Assembly (NCBI GenBank): GCA_024663395.1
Contig: JANFAH010000003.1
Span: 3,720,001-3,784,000 of the forward strand
Length of the DNA: 64,000 nt
Direction of reading: 5' to 3'
Origin: Pisolithus tinctorius
Lineage: Eukaryota; Basidiomycota; Agaricomycetes; Boletales; Pisolithaceae
The notes under the pieces are model-generated. The model saw nothing but the letters and a program-made list of their open reading frames with translations, searched no databases and was not told the DNA's origin. Made by a program: the position numbers and the translations under genes. Below are positions 45,617 to 55,417 of this stretch, in pieces. Positions within the stretch are counted from its first letter, which is position 1, and each line of letters starts with the position of its first letter.

Positions 45617-47697
45617 CTCAGAGGTACTGCTCCAAGATCTGGTTTGCTTGCTTGGTCTGGCCATCTCCTTCTGGGTGGTATCTGGAAGTGAAGTGTAGTC
45701 ACATATCCAGTGCTTTACCCAAGGACCAGAAGAAATGCAAGACAAACTCAGAGCCTTGGTCAGAGGTTACATGTGCTGGGACACCATGCTTTGAGAAGGT
45801 GTGGAATAGGAAGAGTCTAGCAAGCTCAAGGGAGATGATATTGTCATAGGTGGGTATGAATATAGCCTGCTTGGATAGTCAGTCCACGACCACCAGGATA
45901 GCAGTGTGACCACCAGATGCCAGTAAGTGTTCAATGAAATCCATAGAGATGGAATTCCACAGCTTTTCCAGTATCAGCAGTTGTTTCAGGGTGCTGTATG
46001 GTCAGTGTCTGGGTGTTTTGGCTCTCATGCACATGGTGCAGGACTTCACATACTCTTTGACAAAGGTGCAAATGCCAGGCCAGGCAGATTCTCACCAGAT
46101 CAGTTCCAATGTCCAATTCTGGCCAAGGTGCCCTGACAGTGGGTGGTCATGTTTGTACTGGAGGACCTTGAGCTGAAGGTTGTTGGCATCTGGTACATAC
46201 ATAGATCCAGTTATCAAGGTGCACCAGGCTGGTGCTGTCGACCAACCACCAAGGGTTGGAGGTGTCTGTCAGTTGGTGTTGGACCAGTGGGTCTGAAGGC
46301 AGCACAGCAAGTATCTTGTTGTGGAGTTGTTCTACATCCATTAGAAGGCTGGCATGTAGTACAGGGTGCTCCAGGCATGTGGCATGGAGAGCCAAGACCA
46401 GCTGTTCCTGCATGAACACCAGTCAGAGGCTGTGGGGGTTTGCCTGGGCATAGCCCCTATCCCCCTCTTCAGGGTAGATGTCCCACTGTCTAGTGAGAGC
46501 ATCAGGCTTAGCACTGAGCTTACCTGGGTGGAAATGAATGATGAGGTTGAACTGTGACAGGTACTTGGACCACTGGGCTTGCCAGCATGTGAGCACCTTT
46601 GAGGTTGAGAAGTATTCCAGGTTTTTGTGATCAGTCACCACATTGATAGGTAGAGGGGCTCCATCCAAGTAGTGTCTCCAGGCCTGGAAAGCCTCAAAGA
46701 TAGCAAGCAGCTCCTTATTGTGGGTGTTATAGTTGAATTTTGGCACAGATGGTGTCTGGGAGCAGAAGGCAACTGGGTGAAGTTGGTTGTCTTCACCAGT
46801 AATGGACAATATGCCAGTGATGGTGTAGTCCAAAGTGTTGGTTTCCACTGTGAATTGAGCACCAGGAACAAAGTGGGTGAGGATAGGAGTGGTGGTGAAA
46901 GCTTCTTTGAGCATGTTGAAGGCCAATTGGCACTCCTCAGTAAAGTTCCAGGGTATCTTTTTTTGCATGAGCTGGGTCAAGGGGATGACAATGTCTGAGT
47001 AGTTGTAGATGAAGCATTGGTAGAAGTTGGCAAAGCATAGGAAGGGCTGGATGTCTTTGACCTTCCAGGGTTCAGGCCAGTTGCAGATGGCTTTGATCTT
47101 TTCACTGGACATGGTGAGGCCAGTCAGTGAAAGACAGTAGCCTAGATATTCTACTGACTTGGAGTGGAACTCACATTTTTCTGGTTTAGCATACAGGCCA
47201 TGCTTCCAGAGTTGGTGCAGAACTTCTTTGACATGCTGCCAATGTGAGTCCTCATCATTGGAGTAGATGAGTATGTCATCCAGGTAGACCATGATGCATA
47301 CATCTAGGAGGTCAGTGAACACCATGTTGATGAAGCATTGAAATGCTGCCAGGGCATTGGACAGACTGAAAGGCATGACAAGCCATTCAAAGGACCCATA
47401 CCAAGTGTGGAACACAGTTTTCCATTCATCACCATTGGCAATCCAGATCAGGTGATACACATGCCTGAGGTTGATTTTGGTGTAGACCTTGGCCTGGGAT
47501 GGCAAGTCAAGGAGGTCAGTGATGAGGGGGAGTGGGTATCAGTCCTTTTTGGTGATCTTGTTCAAGCCCCAGAAGTCAACACAAAGCTGAAGGGAGCCAT
47601 CCATCTTCTTGACAAAGAGGACCAGTGCTCTGTGGGGGGAAGAGGTAGGTTGGATGAACCTGGTAGATTGCCAACACTGAGGTTCATTTCAGCATAG
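45617..47697 (-). pseudogene. Element F: RT, RNase H and integrase N-terminal half
   Basis: Minus strand. RT begins abruptly near 47,697 ([15 protein letters not shown]), with a TGA at about 47,540 (TKKD-stop-YPLPLI, CGA-type). It has the catalytic box MVYLDDILIYSNDE (about 47,290), CLSLTGLTMSSEKIKAI and RNase H (VETNTLDYTITGILS, about 46,840; FHPGKLSAKPDALTR). The integrase zinc domain follows at about 46,150-46,030, and the core runs to FTSRYHPEGDGQTKQANQIL next to the TA target of G (45,615). It continues at 13,508-14,248. The 5' part of RT, protease and gag are missing on this side. Many small lesions are present; inactive. Confidence 0.9.
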
Positions 47698-47705
47698 TGA
47701 AGAAA

Positions 47706-48762
47706 TCAGGAGAGATGAGAAGGAGATGGGACAGGTGGTGAAATGGGAGGATCCTGCAGCACACATGTGGGTGTCACAGGAGGCAGAACTGGAGAAGTGG
47801 GGGTGAAGGTGGGCTGAGGGGGTCTAGATACACTGGGTGACAGGAGGCTGGAGTTTGCAAGCATCTGGAGAAGGAGAACACCAGTAATAGAGTTGATATC
47901 AATATTTTGCAACACCTGGGCCTGCACTTTGTTGCTCCAATTGAAAGACTCAAGGTTTGGGGAACTGACAACATAGCTTGCCCTTCATCCTACAGATAGT
48001 TTAGGGATAAAATGTTTGCAAGTAGCAAAGGACTTACCAATGCATGGCACCAGTCCAGTACCATGGCAGGTGAAAGGGGTATTGGCCCCACTGGCCCAAT
48101 GCAAGTCATTCCCTCATCATTCTCATTCTTGTACTGGCTCAGGACTTTCATGTGCCACCAGGCAAGGTGCATATCAAGGTCTGAATGTTTCTGCTTTCCA
48201 CTATCCTCACCAGATGAATTGCTCTCATCTCCAGAGCCATTGATAGTTGGAAGTTTCTCCACATATTTCATTTTGACATAGATCTTCATTGGGCCAGGGT
48301 GAATGCTACAAATCCTCTTGACCATATCCTTGTAGTCAACTTCATTATCAACATCAATCACATTACTGATGGCTTGGCTAAGGTAAAGCATGGTTAACAC
48401 AGATTTACAGAGTGAGAAACAACTTACCTCTGTGCTTTGGGCAGTACAAACTTGAATGGAAAATGTTTACTGCTTGAGACCCTATATTGTCCTAGACCAT
48501 GCTTGTCCAGTACATGTTGTAGAAAATTGAGGTAGTTAGTATCATTAACAGCAAAAGTAAGCTCTTTTGTCTTCATGGTTGCTTTTGGTGTGGTCTTTCC
48601 CTTCTCCTTTTTCTTGGGTCCATAGACAGAAAGCAAAATCATGAAAGAATGTAATTTTTCTGCATCAGGAGTGGGGGATTGTGACAGCAATGACATGTTG
48701 AAAAACAAGTCTGCCATAGGGACAAAGTCTAAGTATGTGCTTACAGTACACAATGTTACCAT
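47706..48762 (-). CDS. Intron-containing gene of a repeat-associated family, function unknown
   Basis: Minus-strand exon 1 starts MVTLCTVSTYLDFVPMADL (48,762) and contains LTFAVNDTNYLNFLQHVLDKHGL. A GTAAGT...TTAG intron (about 48,380-48,433) leads to exon 2, with DYKDMVKRI, HLAWWHMKVLSQYKNENDEGMT and IPLSPAMVLDWCHAL. A second GTAAGT...TGTAG intron (about 47,985-48,033) leads to a Pro/Ser-rich end at 47,706; the frame after the second intron needs one shift. The (L/H)A-W-K..NEND.G.T....G.I.L.P.M...W motif recalls a multi-copy family I associate with Agaricomycete genomes, without known function. It abuts the truncated RT of F, so it may be repeat cargo or an old host copy. Confidence 0.45.
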
Positions 48763-49501
48763 AGAGGTGGTTTTGGGGTCCTATCCCAGCTATATCTGAA
48801 CAGACTAATCATCAAACAGATTTTCCACATCATTTTGCAAACAGCTGTGATTTGATCAATGGTATACCTAGGAGGGTTTCAGCAGTGCTTGGGGCCAAGG
48901 GTGGCTACACAAAGTATTAGATATACAATACCCATTGTTATTTGAATACCCTGCCAAAAAAAACTGACCAGATGTGTAGGTGGTGGTGTGGATTCATTGT
49001 GCAGTATCAAGTCACATGATCATAACCAAACTGGCATACATGGTCATGTGGCCCCTGGCCATCTACCCCTATTTTCTCTTGGTTTATGGATTAATATGGA
49101 CTGAATTACAAGCCAATCTTTGAAAAAGTGCAAACAGTTCTTGAGTCACTGTATGTCAAGGGTTGGTACTTGGTCAGCACTTAGCCTCATTGAAAGTACT
49201 TCATATATTCACTGACTTGACACATGGATAAGCCTTTGTTTGCTATCTTAGGAGCTAACTTACCTTGAGGATGTGCATACCTGAAAATTCATCATTTCAA
49301 GCAGTCAAAACAATCTCCCAGGTTATTCAGTTTTGATGGATCAATTATCTGACTGTCCGCTGACTTAGACAAGAATCACGCCATCGCACGAACAATGACG
49401 TTTGCGCAGCATGTCGAGTCATGATTGCATGGGCACATGGTAGTAACAATATGCAGTGATAGCATAGACGAGGGAACAGTAGACAAATACACGCAGCGCG
49501 A
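48763..49501. other. AT-richer spacer between repeats and housekeeping genes
   Basis: No gene seen. A stretch TTGAGTCACTGTA near 49,150 resembles the end of foldback element G, but I found no partner terminus. The eL21 3' flank begins here. Confidence 0.4.
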
Positions 49502-50159
49502 TTAAATCTTAGTTTCGTACGCTACTGGTGCCATCGTTTGTGGAGCGTTGTCGGCAACCGAAACAACATGTGCTTCACGAGGGGCAGCGGGAATGCGCTT
49601 GAGGCACACACGTTCTTTTGGGAGAACGGCATTAATTATAAAAGATAGACACTAAAACAACGGACACATACCGCCCTTCTCCTTGGCTTCAACGTGTGCC
49701 TCGTGATTCCGCTTCACACGATCCAGAAATTCTTGTCGGCACTTCGAGTGCTTGACGTGCTCGACCCGAAGGTTAACACGCTTTTCGATGTAGCGATTCC
49801 CCACCACCTTGTACACGATCACGCCGACGGCATGTGGGGTGACGTTGTAGACAATGCCTGTTCGTCTATTCGCAAGTAGTCAGCATAGGACGGGAAAACA
49901 ATACCAGCTAAGACGAACGAACCCATGGTAGTACTTATGGGGCATACCCTTTTGTTGTGCAGCGTTAGCCTTGATGTCCACGATGTCACCGACACGATAG
50001 TTGACCAAGTAGGTCGAAAGTTTAATCGGACCATGGTCTAAGTGTTGCCAACTTGTATCAGCGTCGGTCCTGCGAAACGAGAAGCGTCAAGTTATTACCC
50101 TTGAAGCCCCGCTTGAACATGTCGCGCGTGCGCGCGCGGTAACCAAACGAGTGCGGCAT
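49502..50159 (-). CDS. RPL21: Ribosomal protein eL21 (RPL21), large subunit
   Basis: Minus-strand gene with four exons. The start [19 protein letters not shown] (50,159) is the family N-terminus. Exon 2 begins after a TTAG acceptor and reads [37 protein letters not shown]. Exon 3 ([40 protein letters not shown]) and exon 4 ([20 protein letters not shown]) end in VAYETKI-stop at 49,502. All introns are short GT-AG. Length and motifs match eL21 throughout, with no lesions seen. The protein sits on the 60S subunit near the 5S RNA. The gene is divergent from uS4, so the two may share a promoter. Confidence 0.95.
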
Positions 50160-50413
50160 CTTGATGTCTGCTCCAAAGTCTGATCAACGAAGCGGCCCCA
50201 CCGAAGGCCACAAATGATACTTACATCGTTAGTGTCGGTATCGACGTCGAGAATGTCAGGCTTGAGCTTGAGGCCAAAGAGTTGACTCGGTTATCTCCGA
50301 GTGGCTTCAGTGCAACTGTACAGTTGTGACTGCTCGTCTGTTGTCCCACCTAATTTGGTTACCCAACCGTGGACAGCTGAATCCCGTCAAGACGACGTCT
50401 ATCCTCAAGAAAA
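50160..50413. promoter_or_regulatory. Shared divergent promoter, eL21 / uS4
   Basis: 254 bp separate the two start codons. The minus side contains a GTAAGT...GCAG pair (about 50,167-50,225), suggesting a 5'UTR intron in eL21. No clear TATA box is seen. Co-regulation of the two ribosomal protein genes is inferred. Confidence 0.5.
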
Positions 50414-51264
50414 ATGCCAAGGTACAGTCCTGCTCATGCCGCTTGTTGCAGGATGGATCTGATATGCTTGTAGAGCACCACGGAATCATAACAAAACGTG
50501 AGCCATCTCGTTCTTTTTGGGATTTATACGGAAGTCTGTGTGGGGGTTTCTGGGTGCTGATGGAGTCTCGCTATTCTCTGTGGTAATTATCCAGCTACAA
50601 GGTCCCTCGTCGACCATTCGAGTCTTCCCGTCTCGACGCTGAGCTCAAGGTACCGAAAATTTCATATGATCTGGGGAGATACAAAAGCGCTGAAGATGTT
50701 TATTTCTTCGCTCATTTAGCTTGCTGGCGAGTACGGCCTTCGCAACAAACGTGAAATCTGGCGTATCGGTCTCGTCCTTTCGAAAATTCGTCGTGCTGCT
50801 CGTGAGCTTCTCAAGCTCGAAGACAAAGACCCTAAGCGACTTTTCGAGGGTAATGCCCTCATCCGTCGTCTTGTCCGGATTGGTGTCCTCGACGAGACTC
50901 GCATGCGGCTTGATTACGTGTTGGCATTGAAGGTCGAGGATTTCTTGGAGCGTCGGCTGCAAACTCAGGTGTTCAAGACCAACCTCGCAAAGAGTATTCA
51001 CCACGCCCGTGTGCTCATCAGGCAACGCCACATTCGGTAAGTCAAAGTAAATTGTACGTCAAGGGTCAAGTACTCATCTCCCTCAGCGTTGGAAAGCAAA
51101 TCGTCAATGTGCCATCGTTTGTGGTCCGTCTGGATTCACAGAAACACATCGACTTCGCTCTCACCTCGCCATACGGAGGTGGACGTCCAGGTCGCGTCAA
51201 GCGCAAGCGCGCCGCCGCTGCAGCCAAGAGGGAAGAGGGTGGAGACGAGGAGGAGGAAGAGTAA
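50414..51264 (+). CDS. RPS9: Ribosomal protein uS4 (RPS9), small subunit
   Basis: Five exons: 50,414-50,421 (ATG plus 5 nt), microexon 50,474-50,497, 50,595-50,649, 50,722-51,036 and 51,087-51,264. The first two exons plus the next give [18 protein letters not shown], which matches the yeast N-terminus MPRAPRTYSKTY and fixes the microexon. The body reads [57 protein letters not shown] and [20 protein letters not shown], then [18 protein letters not shown] and a Glu-rich tail. All junctions are GT-AG. No lesions. uS4 binds the 5' domain of 18S rRNA and is an early assembly protein. Confidence 0.96.
50474..50497 (+). other. 24-nt microexon of uS4
   Basis: Flanked by TTGTAG and GTGAGC. It restores eight residues (the middle of [13 protein letters not shown]) otherwise missing from the conserved uS4 N-terminus, and keeps frame and phase with both neighbours. 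Confidence 0.85.
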
Positions 51265-51778
51265 ATGCTTCACTATTACTTATATCAGGTTGTATGTCAT
51301 TTCCTACATCACGATGTCCTTCCATGCTATGGACATATGCCAAAACACTCCATGACCTCACTTTTGTTTACTTCTGCGATAGCGAATCACTGGGATTGTT
51401 AGGTCGGTTGACGTGCAATGCAGGAAGCACTTAAAGACCGAACGAAAAAAGAAGATCGAATGTGCATTACAAGGAAGTAAGAGTCTTGTTCAACACATGG
51501 AGTGACCCCCTTTCTGGTTCCCCCAGGAAGCAATTTCTTCCAACCCTCGCTCCATAGTGTACCGCATGGTCGATTCAACCTGTGGTTTAGCTACCCCCAT
51601 CCCACTCTTCTTGAACCTCTTGGTGTTCAGGGTTAGGTTGTTGGATACTAGTTCGTGAACGCCTAGTCTCTGTTCATAGTCCTGCACCGGTTGCACAGTT
51701 TCAGCTATACACTTGACTCGTACGCGATTATTATGATTTTGTCCAGATAGCTAATACCGCTGGAGCTGAGGATCCTTC
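51265..51778. other. uS4 3' flank and possible tail of the TRF4-like locus
   Basis: No supported gene. A minus-strand frame at 51,490-51,696 has no recognised domain but could be the 3' end of the damaged gene to its right. Confidence 0.3.
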
Positions 51779-52898
51779 TCAAGACGTACTTTCCTCCGGA
51801 GCCGTCTTCAGACTTGCTTCCATCAGATTTCGAAGCCGTGTGAGTCCCCAGAACGCAGCTTTGAGGGCTTTGGCTTTGTCCAAGGCCCTGACTATATTGG
51901 CTTCTACGACACTTGTAAGGTAATGAAACAGTTGAGGAGCTCTGTGCAACTTACCTTCGGCTGTGAGGCATTCCACGCAAAGTTGGCGGTAGCAGTTCTG
52001 CGATATCCATAGTATATTCGCTTTCGGCAGGAGCTTCCCAGCCTCGAATGTAAGTAATGAGTTTCATACGGGAATTTGGACCCATAATGCTCCATAAAAT
52101 CTAGTAGCAGATAACCCAAACTTTCACTGCCTATCGGGTCGTCTATCCACGACTGTGGGCGACCACACGGATCGGCCTGCATTAAGAGGAAGTCGCGATT
52201 TAGCACAAAGTATGCACCGGAAATCAATATTAACGGCACCTGCATGAAATGTATGATCATGTACGCAAGCACATAGCTACTGGAACCCCCAGTTGCGGCT
52301 GAATTCAGACCGTGCTGAGAGAGAAAGACCTTGACGGTCATTAGCAGTGGTCTCAATGCGGGCATATTCTTGCACGACTGGGACCACTTTCCTGCCGTCG
52401 GTATTGTCAACGACAATGTCGACCCGCAGTGATCCTAATCTGTGTAAGTGATACGCCAGTATCACAAGGACGCCGAAGGGTATCGCACCAAATTCAGGTT
52501 TTGTTTGAACACTGGCAATCGGGACACGAACATGTTCCGCACCTGAGTTTGAGTAGCCTCTACGAACCCTACCTCGTTTAACTTTCAGGCTATTTGGAAC
52601 AAGACCTTGCGATCTATCTTCTCTGGCATCGAAAGGGCAACATCTGTACCGCAATCGGGCATCTCAGAGTTGACCAACAGATAGCGACAGGCTATACCTA
52701 CCTGCTGTAGAGTGCCGAACCTTGGGTAGTGCTGCCAAACATTTCTACCTGACATTCACGGAGACGCTTCCGCAGGACGGCGGCGAGGGGGTTATATATG
52801 TACCTCATGTGTCTCGTGCTTCTCTTGCTGCGTAGGCACAACGTATGATTCGATTTGTGTGATGTCAGAGTGCAGACTTGAATAAATATCTTGCTCAA
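51779..52898 (-). pseudogene. TRF4/5-like non-canonical poly(A) polymerase, damaged
   Basis: Minus-strand pieces in family order: nucleotidyltransferase motif VEMFGSTTQGSALYS (about 52,725); DVALSMPEKIDRKVLF after a GTAGGT...ACAG intron, where the catalytic Asp pair of the family would be expected; VPIASVQTKPEFG and RVDIVVDNTDGRKVV (about 52,420); MPALRPLLMTVKVFLSQHGLN (about 52,340); and the PAP-associated region GGSSSYVLAYMIIHFMQ and LGYLLLDFMEHYGSKFPYE (about 52,080). The pieces lie in different frames: one shift separates VVQEYA from MPALRPL, and another lies before DVALSM. In intact members this enzyme adds short A-tails to nuclear RNA for exosome decay. It is either a pseudogene or a gene carrying assembly indels. 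Confidence 0.55.
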
Positions 52899-53408
52899 AC
52901 AGAGTCATGATTGAATTAGATCGCAGGGTGGGATTACCGCGTACAAGCACCTTTGTGTTTTCGTCCGACTACGGGCAGTCAACGTGGGCATGGTGGCTTG
53001 AAGGCAAAGTCGGCAACGTCCCTGGTTGCCGCTTTATGCACTTTGTTCACTCCCACCATGGTCGTGCGCTTGTAGGAGGATGGACTGTAAGATAAAGGCC
53101 GGAAATGCAGAGATCGACGGGAAGGATGGTGACTGGAGGGTGTTGCTGGGTTTCCACCCACTTTAAATGGAATCCCATCATTCCCCTCGAGTTTCGTGGT
53201 AGCTGTAGGGTCGCGCATACTACTCCGCATGCAACACTCGGACCTGCGGCTTTTGTGGGTTGTATAAACTGACGATGGCTCCGGAAAAGGTCAAACGTCA
53301 ACTGACCGTTCACGTGCAAGTCAAAACTGTAATTGGGCGCAACAGACTTTGATATAAAAGCGATAGCGAGGCCCCCCAACCAATGCCAGCCCCTCCTTGT
53401 TATCTACC
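52899..53408. other. Intergenic, with a promoter for the next gene
   Basis: No gene supported. GATATAAAAG at about 53,350-53,359 is a good TATA box about 50 bp before the ATG at 53,409. Confidence 0.45.
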
Positions 53409-53934
53409 ATGTCTGAAGTATATCCGTGCAGCATCCCCCCGCAAGTGCGTCTCACCGCCGTCCCTGTTGTATCGGCTCACACCCCTATCTTAACAGTCAA
53501 AGTCGGAGGTCGGCGCCTCTCTATCAGTAACAAACACAAGGACTCATACCATCCAGTGAGATATGGCGTTGCTTGGCATATGGATGTCTGGGTTAATCAC
53601 CTTGCAGTGGTGGGAAACTCCACGAATCCGAGTTCTAATGGAACCGAGAATGCTGACTACCCTCGCCCAACTGCTCACGAGACCGACGGAGCACCTCAGA
53701 AAGAGGATGAAGCTCCGAAGAAGCAAAAGAAGCAGGGTCCACCGGGCGCGGGACGACAAACAGTTCAAGGAGAATCCCAACAAGAAACTCGACGCCATTC
53801 AGCCCACCAGAGATAGTGTGGCCAGTAAGCATGGGTTTGGAGCTGCCGGCAGAATTGGGCAACCCTATGTCCTAAAGGGTTCATTGTGTGAGCTAGGAAG
53901 GGCGATGTCTTCGCTGACAGTACGAGTCGTATAA
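53409..53934 (+). CDS. Small DAP-like protein (tentative)
   Basis: MSEVYPCSIPPQ leads into VKVGGRRLSISNKHKDSYHP, then VVGNSTNPSSNGTENADYPRP, APQKEDEAPKKQKKQGPPGAG and GAAGRIGQP. The order (K-G-G-R-R....KHK, Y-P, APKKQKK-GPPGAG, GRIGQP) resembles small fungal proteins related to death-associated protein 1, which are disordered and Lys/Pro-rich. A candidate intron (GTGAGA...TTGCAG, about 53,548-53,600) would be in phase only if one G were missing at its donor; without splicing the frame also reads through. Two overlapping frames are open to 53,816 and 53,934, so the exact 3' structure is uncertain. Function unknown in fungi; similarity is judged from memory of the motif pattern. Confidence 0.4.
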
Positions 53935-54087
53935 TGTTACAGACTGCCTCAAGGATCATACCTGTATGCGTACTTTTGACACTGATATCCTGAAAGATCA
54001 TCACATTCTCGTGATACGAGAATAAGGAAAGCACTCCGTTACGACTAAGCATAACCAAGCAATGCAGAACACTAGAAATACACGCGA

Positions 54088-54870
54088 TTAAGATCGTGCA
54101 GTGGCCTTCCTGCCCCGGAGCTTCTTCGGTAGTGCAGGCTTCTTCTCGTTTTGAGCGGCGATGAGAGCAGAAGTGCGGGCAAGTGCAGCCTAGCAGGGGG
54201 AGATGAGTCAGTGAGCGTTCTTCCCCAGGCAGTAATCGAGTAATTAAAAAAAATGTTAGCGTCATTCGCGCCACCTTCAGTAAAGCTCTGAAGGAGGATA
54301 AAAGCATAGTGACGATAAGCCATATTAATCTTGCAAACATGTCCACGCCCGGCCTTCCTTAGCACCATCATAGGTGTATCCAGCGGGTTCTAACGAGAGT
54401 GCGTTCGTTCCATAAAGCGAATCCCACAAGATGTATACACGAAAAATAATGGAATTGAATGGAGTAACGACTCACTGCCCGCAAGTCAGGGCGGTATCCC
54501 CGCTTCGCAAGACCGGCAACGACGCCGAACGCGCGCCGGGGTCCTGACCGGTTGCGGATCGTCAAGGTAGTCCGAGCTGAGCGAATAGCGTGAGGGGAGA
54601 CTTTAGACTTCCGGGTAGTAATCTGGATGCCTGAACCCGAGTCCTTGATATCGATAGTCTATACGAAGACAACATTCAGCATCTCGTGAGAATATGGCAG
54701 TGAAGGGGCTTGCCTTGGCATTTGAAAGGCCAGAGAATTTGTGTGAAGTGGAGATTCCGGAGGTTACCCTGCCCAGTCATTAGTAAGATGTATAACCGAA
54801 AGAGCTACGCGGAGATCACGGACGTGCTCAGCGGAGAAGGTCTTTCCTTCAGGACCCCTCTTTACCATGA
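54088..54870 (-). CDS. RPL28: Ribosomal protein eL28 (RPL28), large subunit
   Basis: Minus strand. 5' exon material: NSFMVKRGPEGKTFSAE (about 54,850) and GNLRNLH (about 54,760). The exon at 54,476-54,658 reads TIDIKDSGSGIQITTRKSK, SARTTLTIRNRSGPRRAFG and GLAKRGYRPDLRA. The last exon (54,088-54,189) reads ALARTSALIAAQNEKKPALP, then KKLRGRKATARS-stop. This is the eL28 pattern. Oddities: the donor of the intron at 54,659-54,713 is GC rather than GT; one extra T near 54,748 breaks HSHKFSGLSNAK; and the start codon is unclear. The final intron is 286 nt and holds a candidate snoRNA. Either a decaying copy or an assembly indel; the C-terminal half is intact. Confidence 0.8.
54272..54376 (-). ncRNA. 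Candidate C/D-box snoRNA in the eL28 intron
   Basis: Within the last eL28 intron (54,190-54,475), same strand. The C box ATGATGG (54,365-54,371) and D box CTGA (54,277-54,280) are each directly flanked by a terminal stem, CACCT on the 5' side (54,372-54,376) and AGGTG on the 3' side (54,272-54,276). The length of 105 nt and the host (a ribosomal protein intron) are typical. The C box has one mismatch to RUGAUGA. No rRNA target could be assigned. Confidence 0.5.
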
Positions 54871-55417
54871 AAGAGTTGTAATTCTGCATGATTGAGGACC
54901 TCTGTCAGGACCTGCTGATAAACCAATTCATCAAGGCTCACTAACGCGGAGAAGGAGCCACTGGAGATCGGAAGACATTTTGGGTTCGTCGCTCACGGCG
55001 TTCGTGCAAGTACGGACGAGTGTCCTCAGCGAGCGAGGGTGGCTGAACCAAACTGTACAGTCGATGCAAACATTGGCAAACAATAACATCCCGCTGCAGA
55101 TTTTGAAATGAAATTTGGGTCTTTCTCATAGTACACAAATTCATGAAGTGGTTTGGCTGCTACAAGTACATATATACTGCTAGGAAGCTGTCGTATCTCA
55201 GGAAGTGTGATATGAGAGTAGGTTACAGGTGCGGAATCCGGACAGTTAAACAAATTTCTGGCTAGAATCGCAACGTGCTGCGATGTTGAAGGGGTGGAAA
55301 CGCGTAGCCGGTATGTTTAAAAATCACGCCAACGTGTGGTTGTCCTTTCTGTCCGGGATAGTGACTTGCCTGGAATCCCTCGCTGGACCAGCGTCCAAAC
55401 TCGCCGCGTCAAGCGTA
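54871..55417. other. Intergenic region
   Basis: No gene seen between the eL28 5' end and the 3' end of the first seven-transmembrane copy. Confidence 0.4.

Noticed and set aside
50645..51031. Minus-strand ORF over uS4
   Set aside because: Shadow of the uS4 coding strand.
53563..53934. Basic 123-aa ORF as a separate gene
   Set aside because: It overlaps the DAP-like frame; only its last part (GAAGRIGQP) fits that protein.
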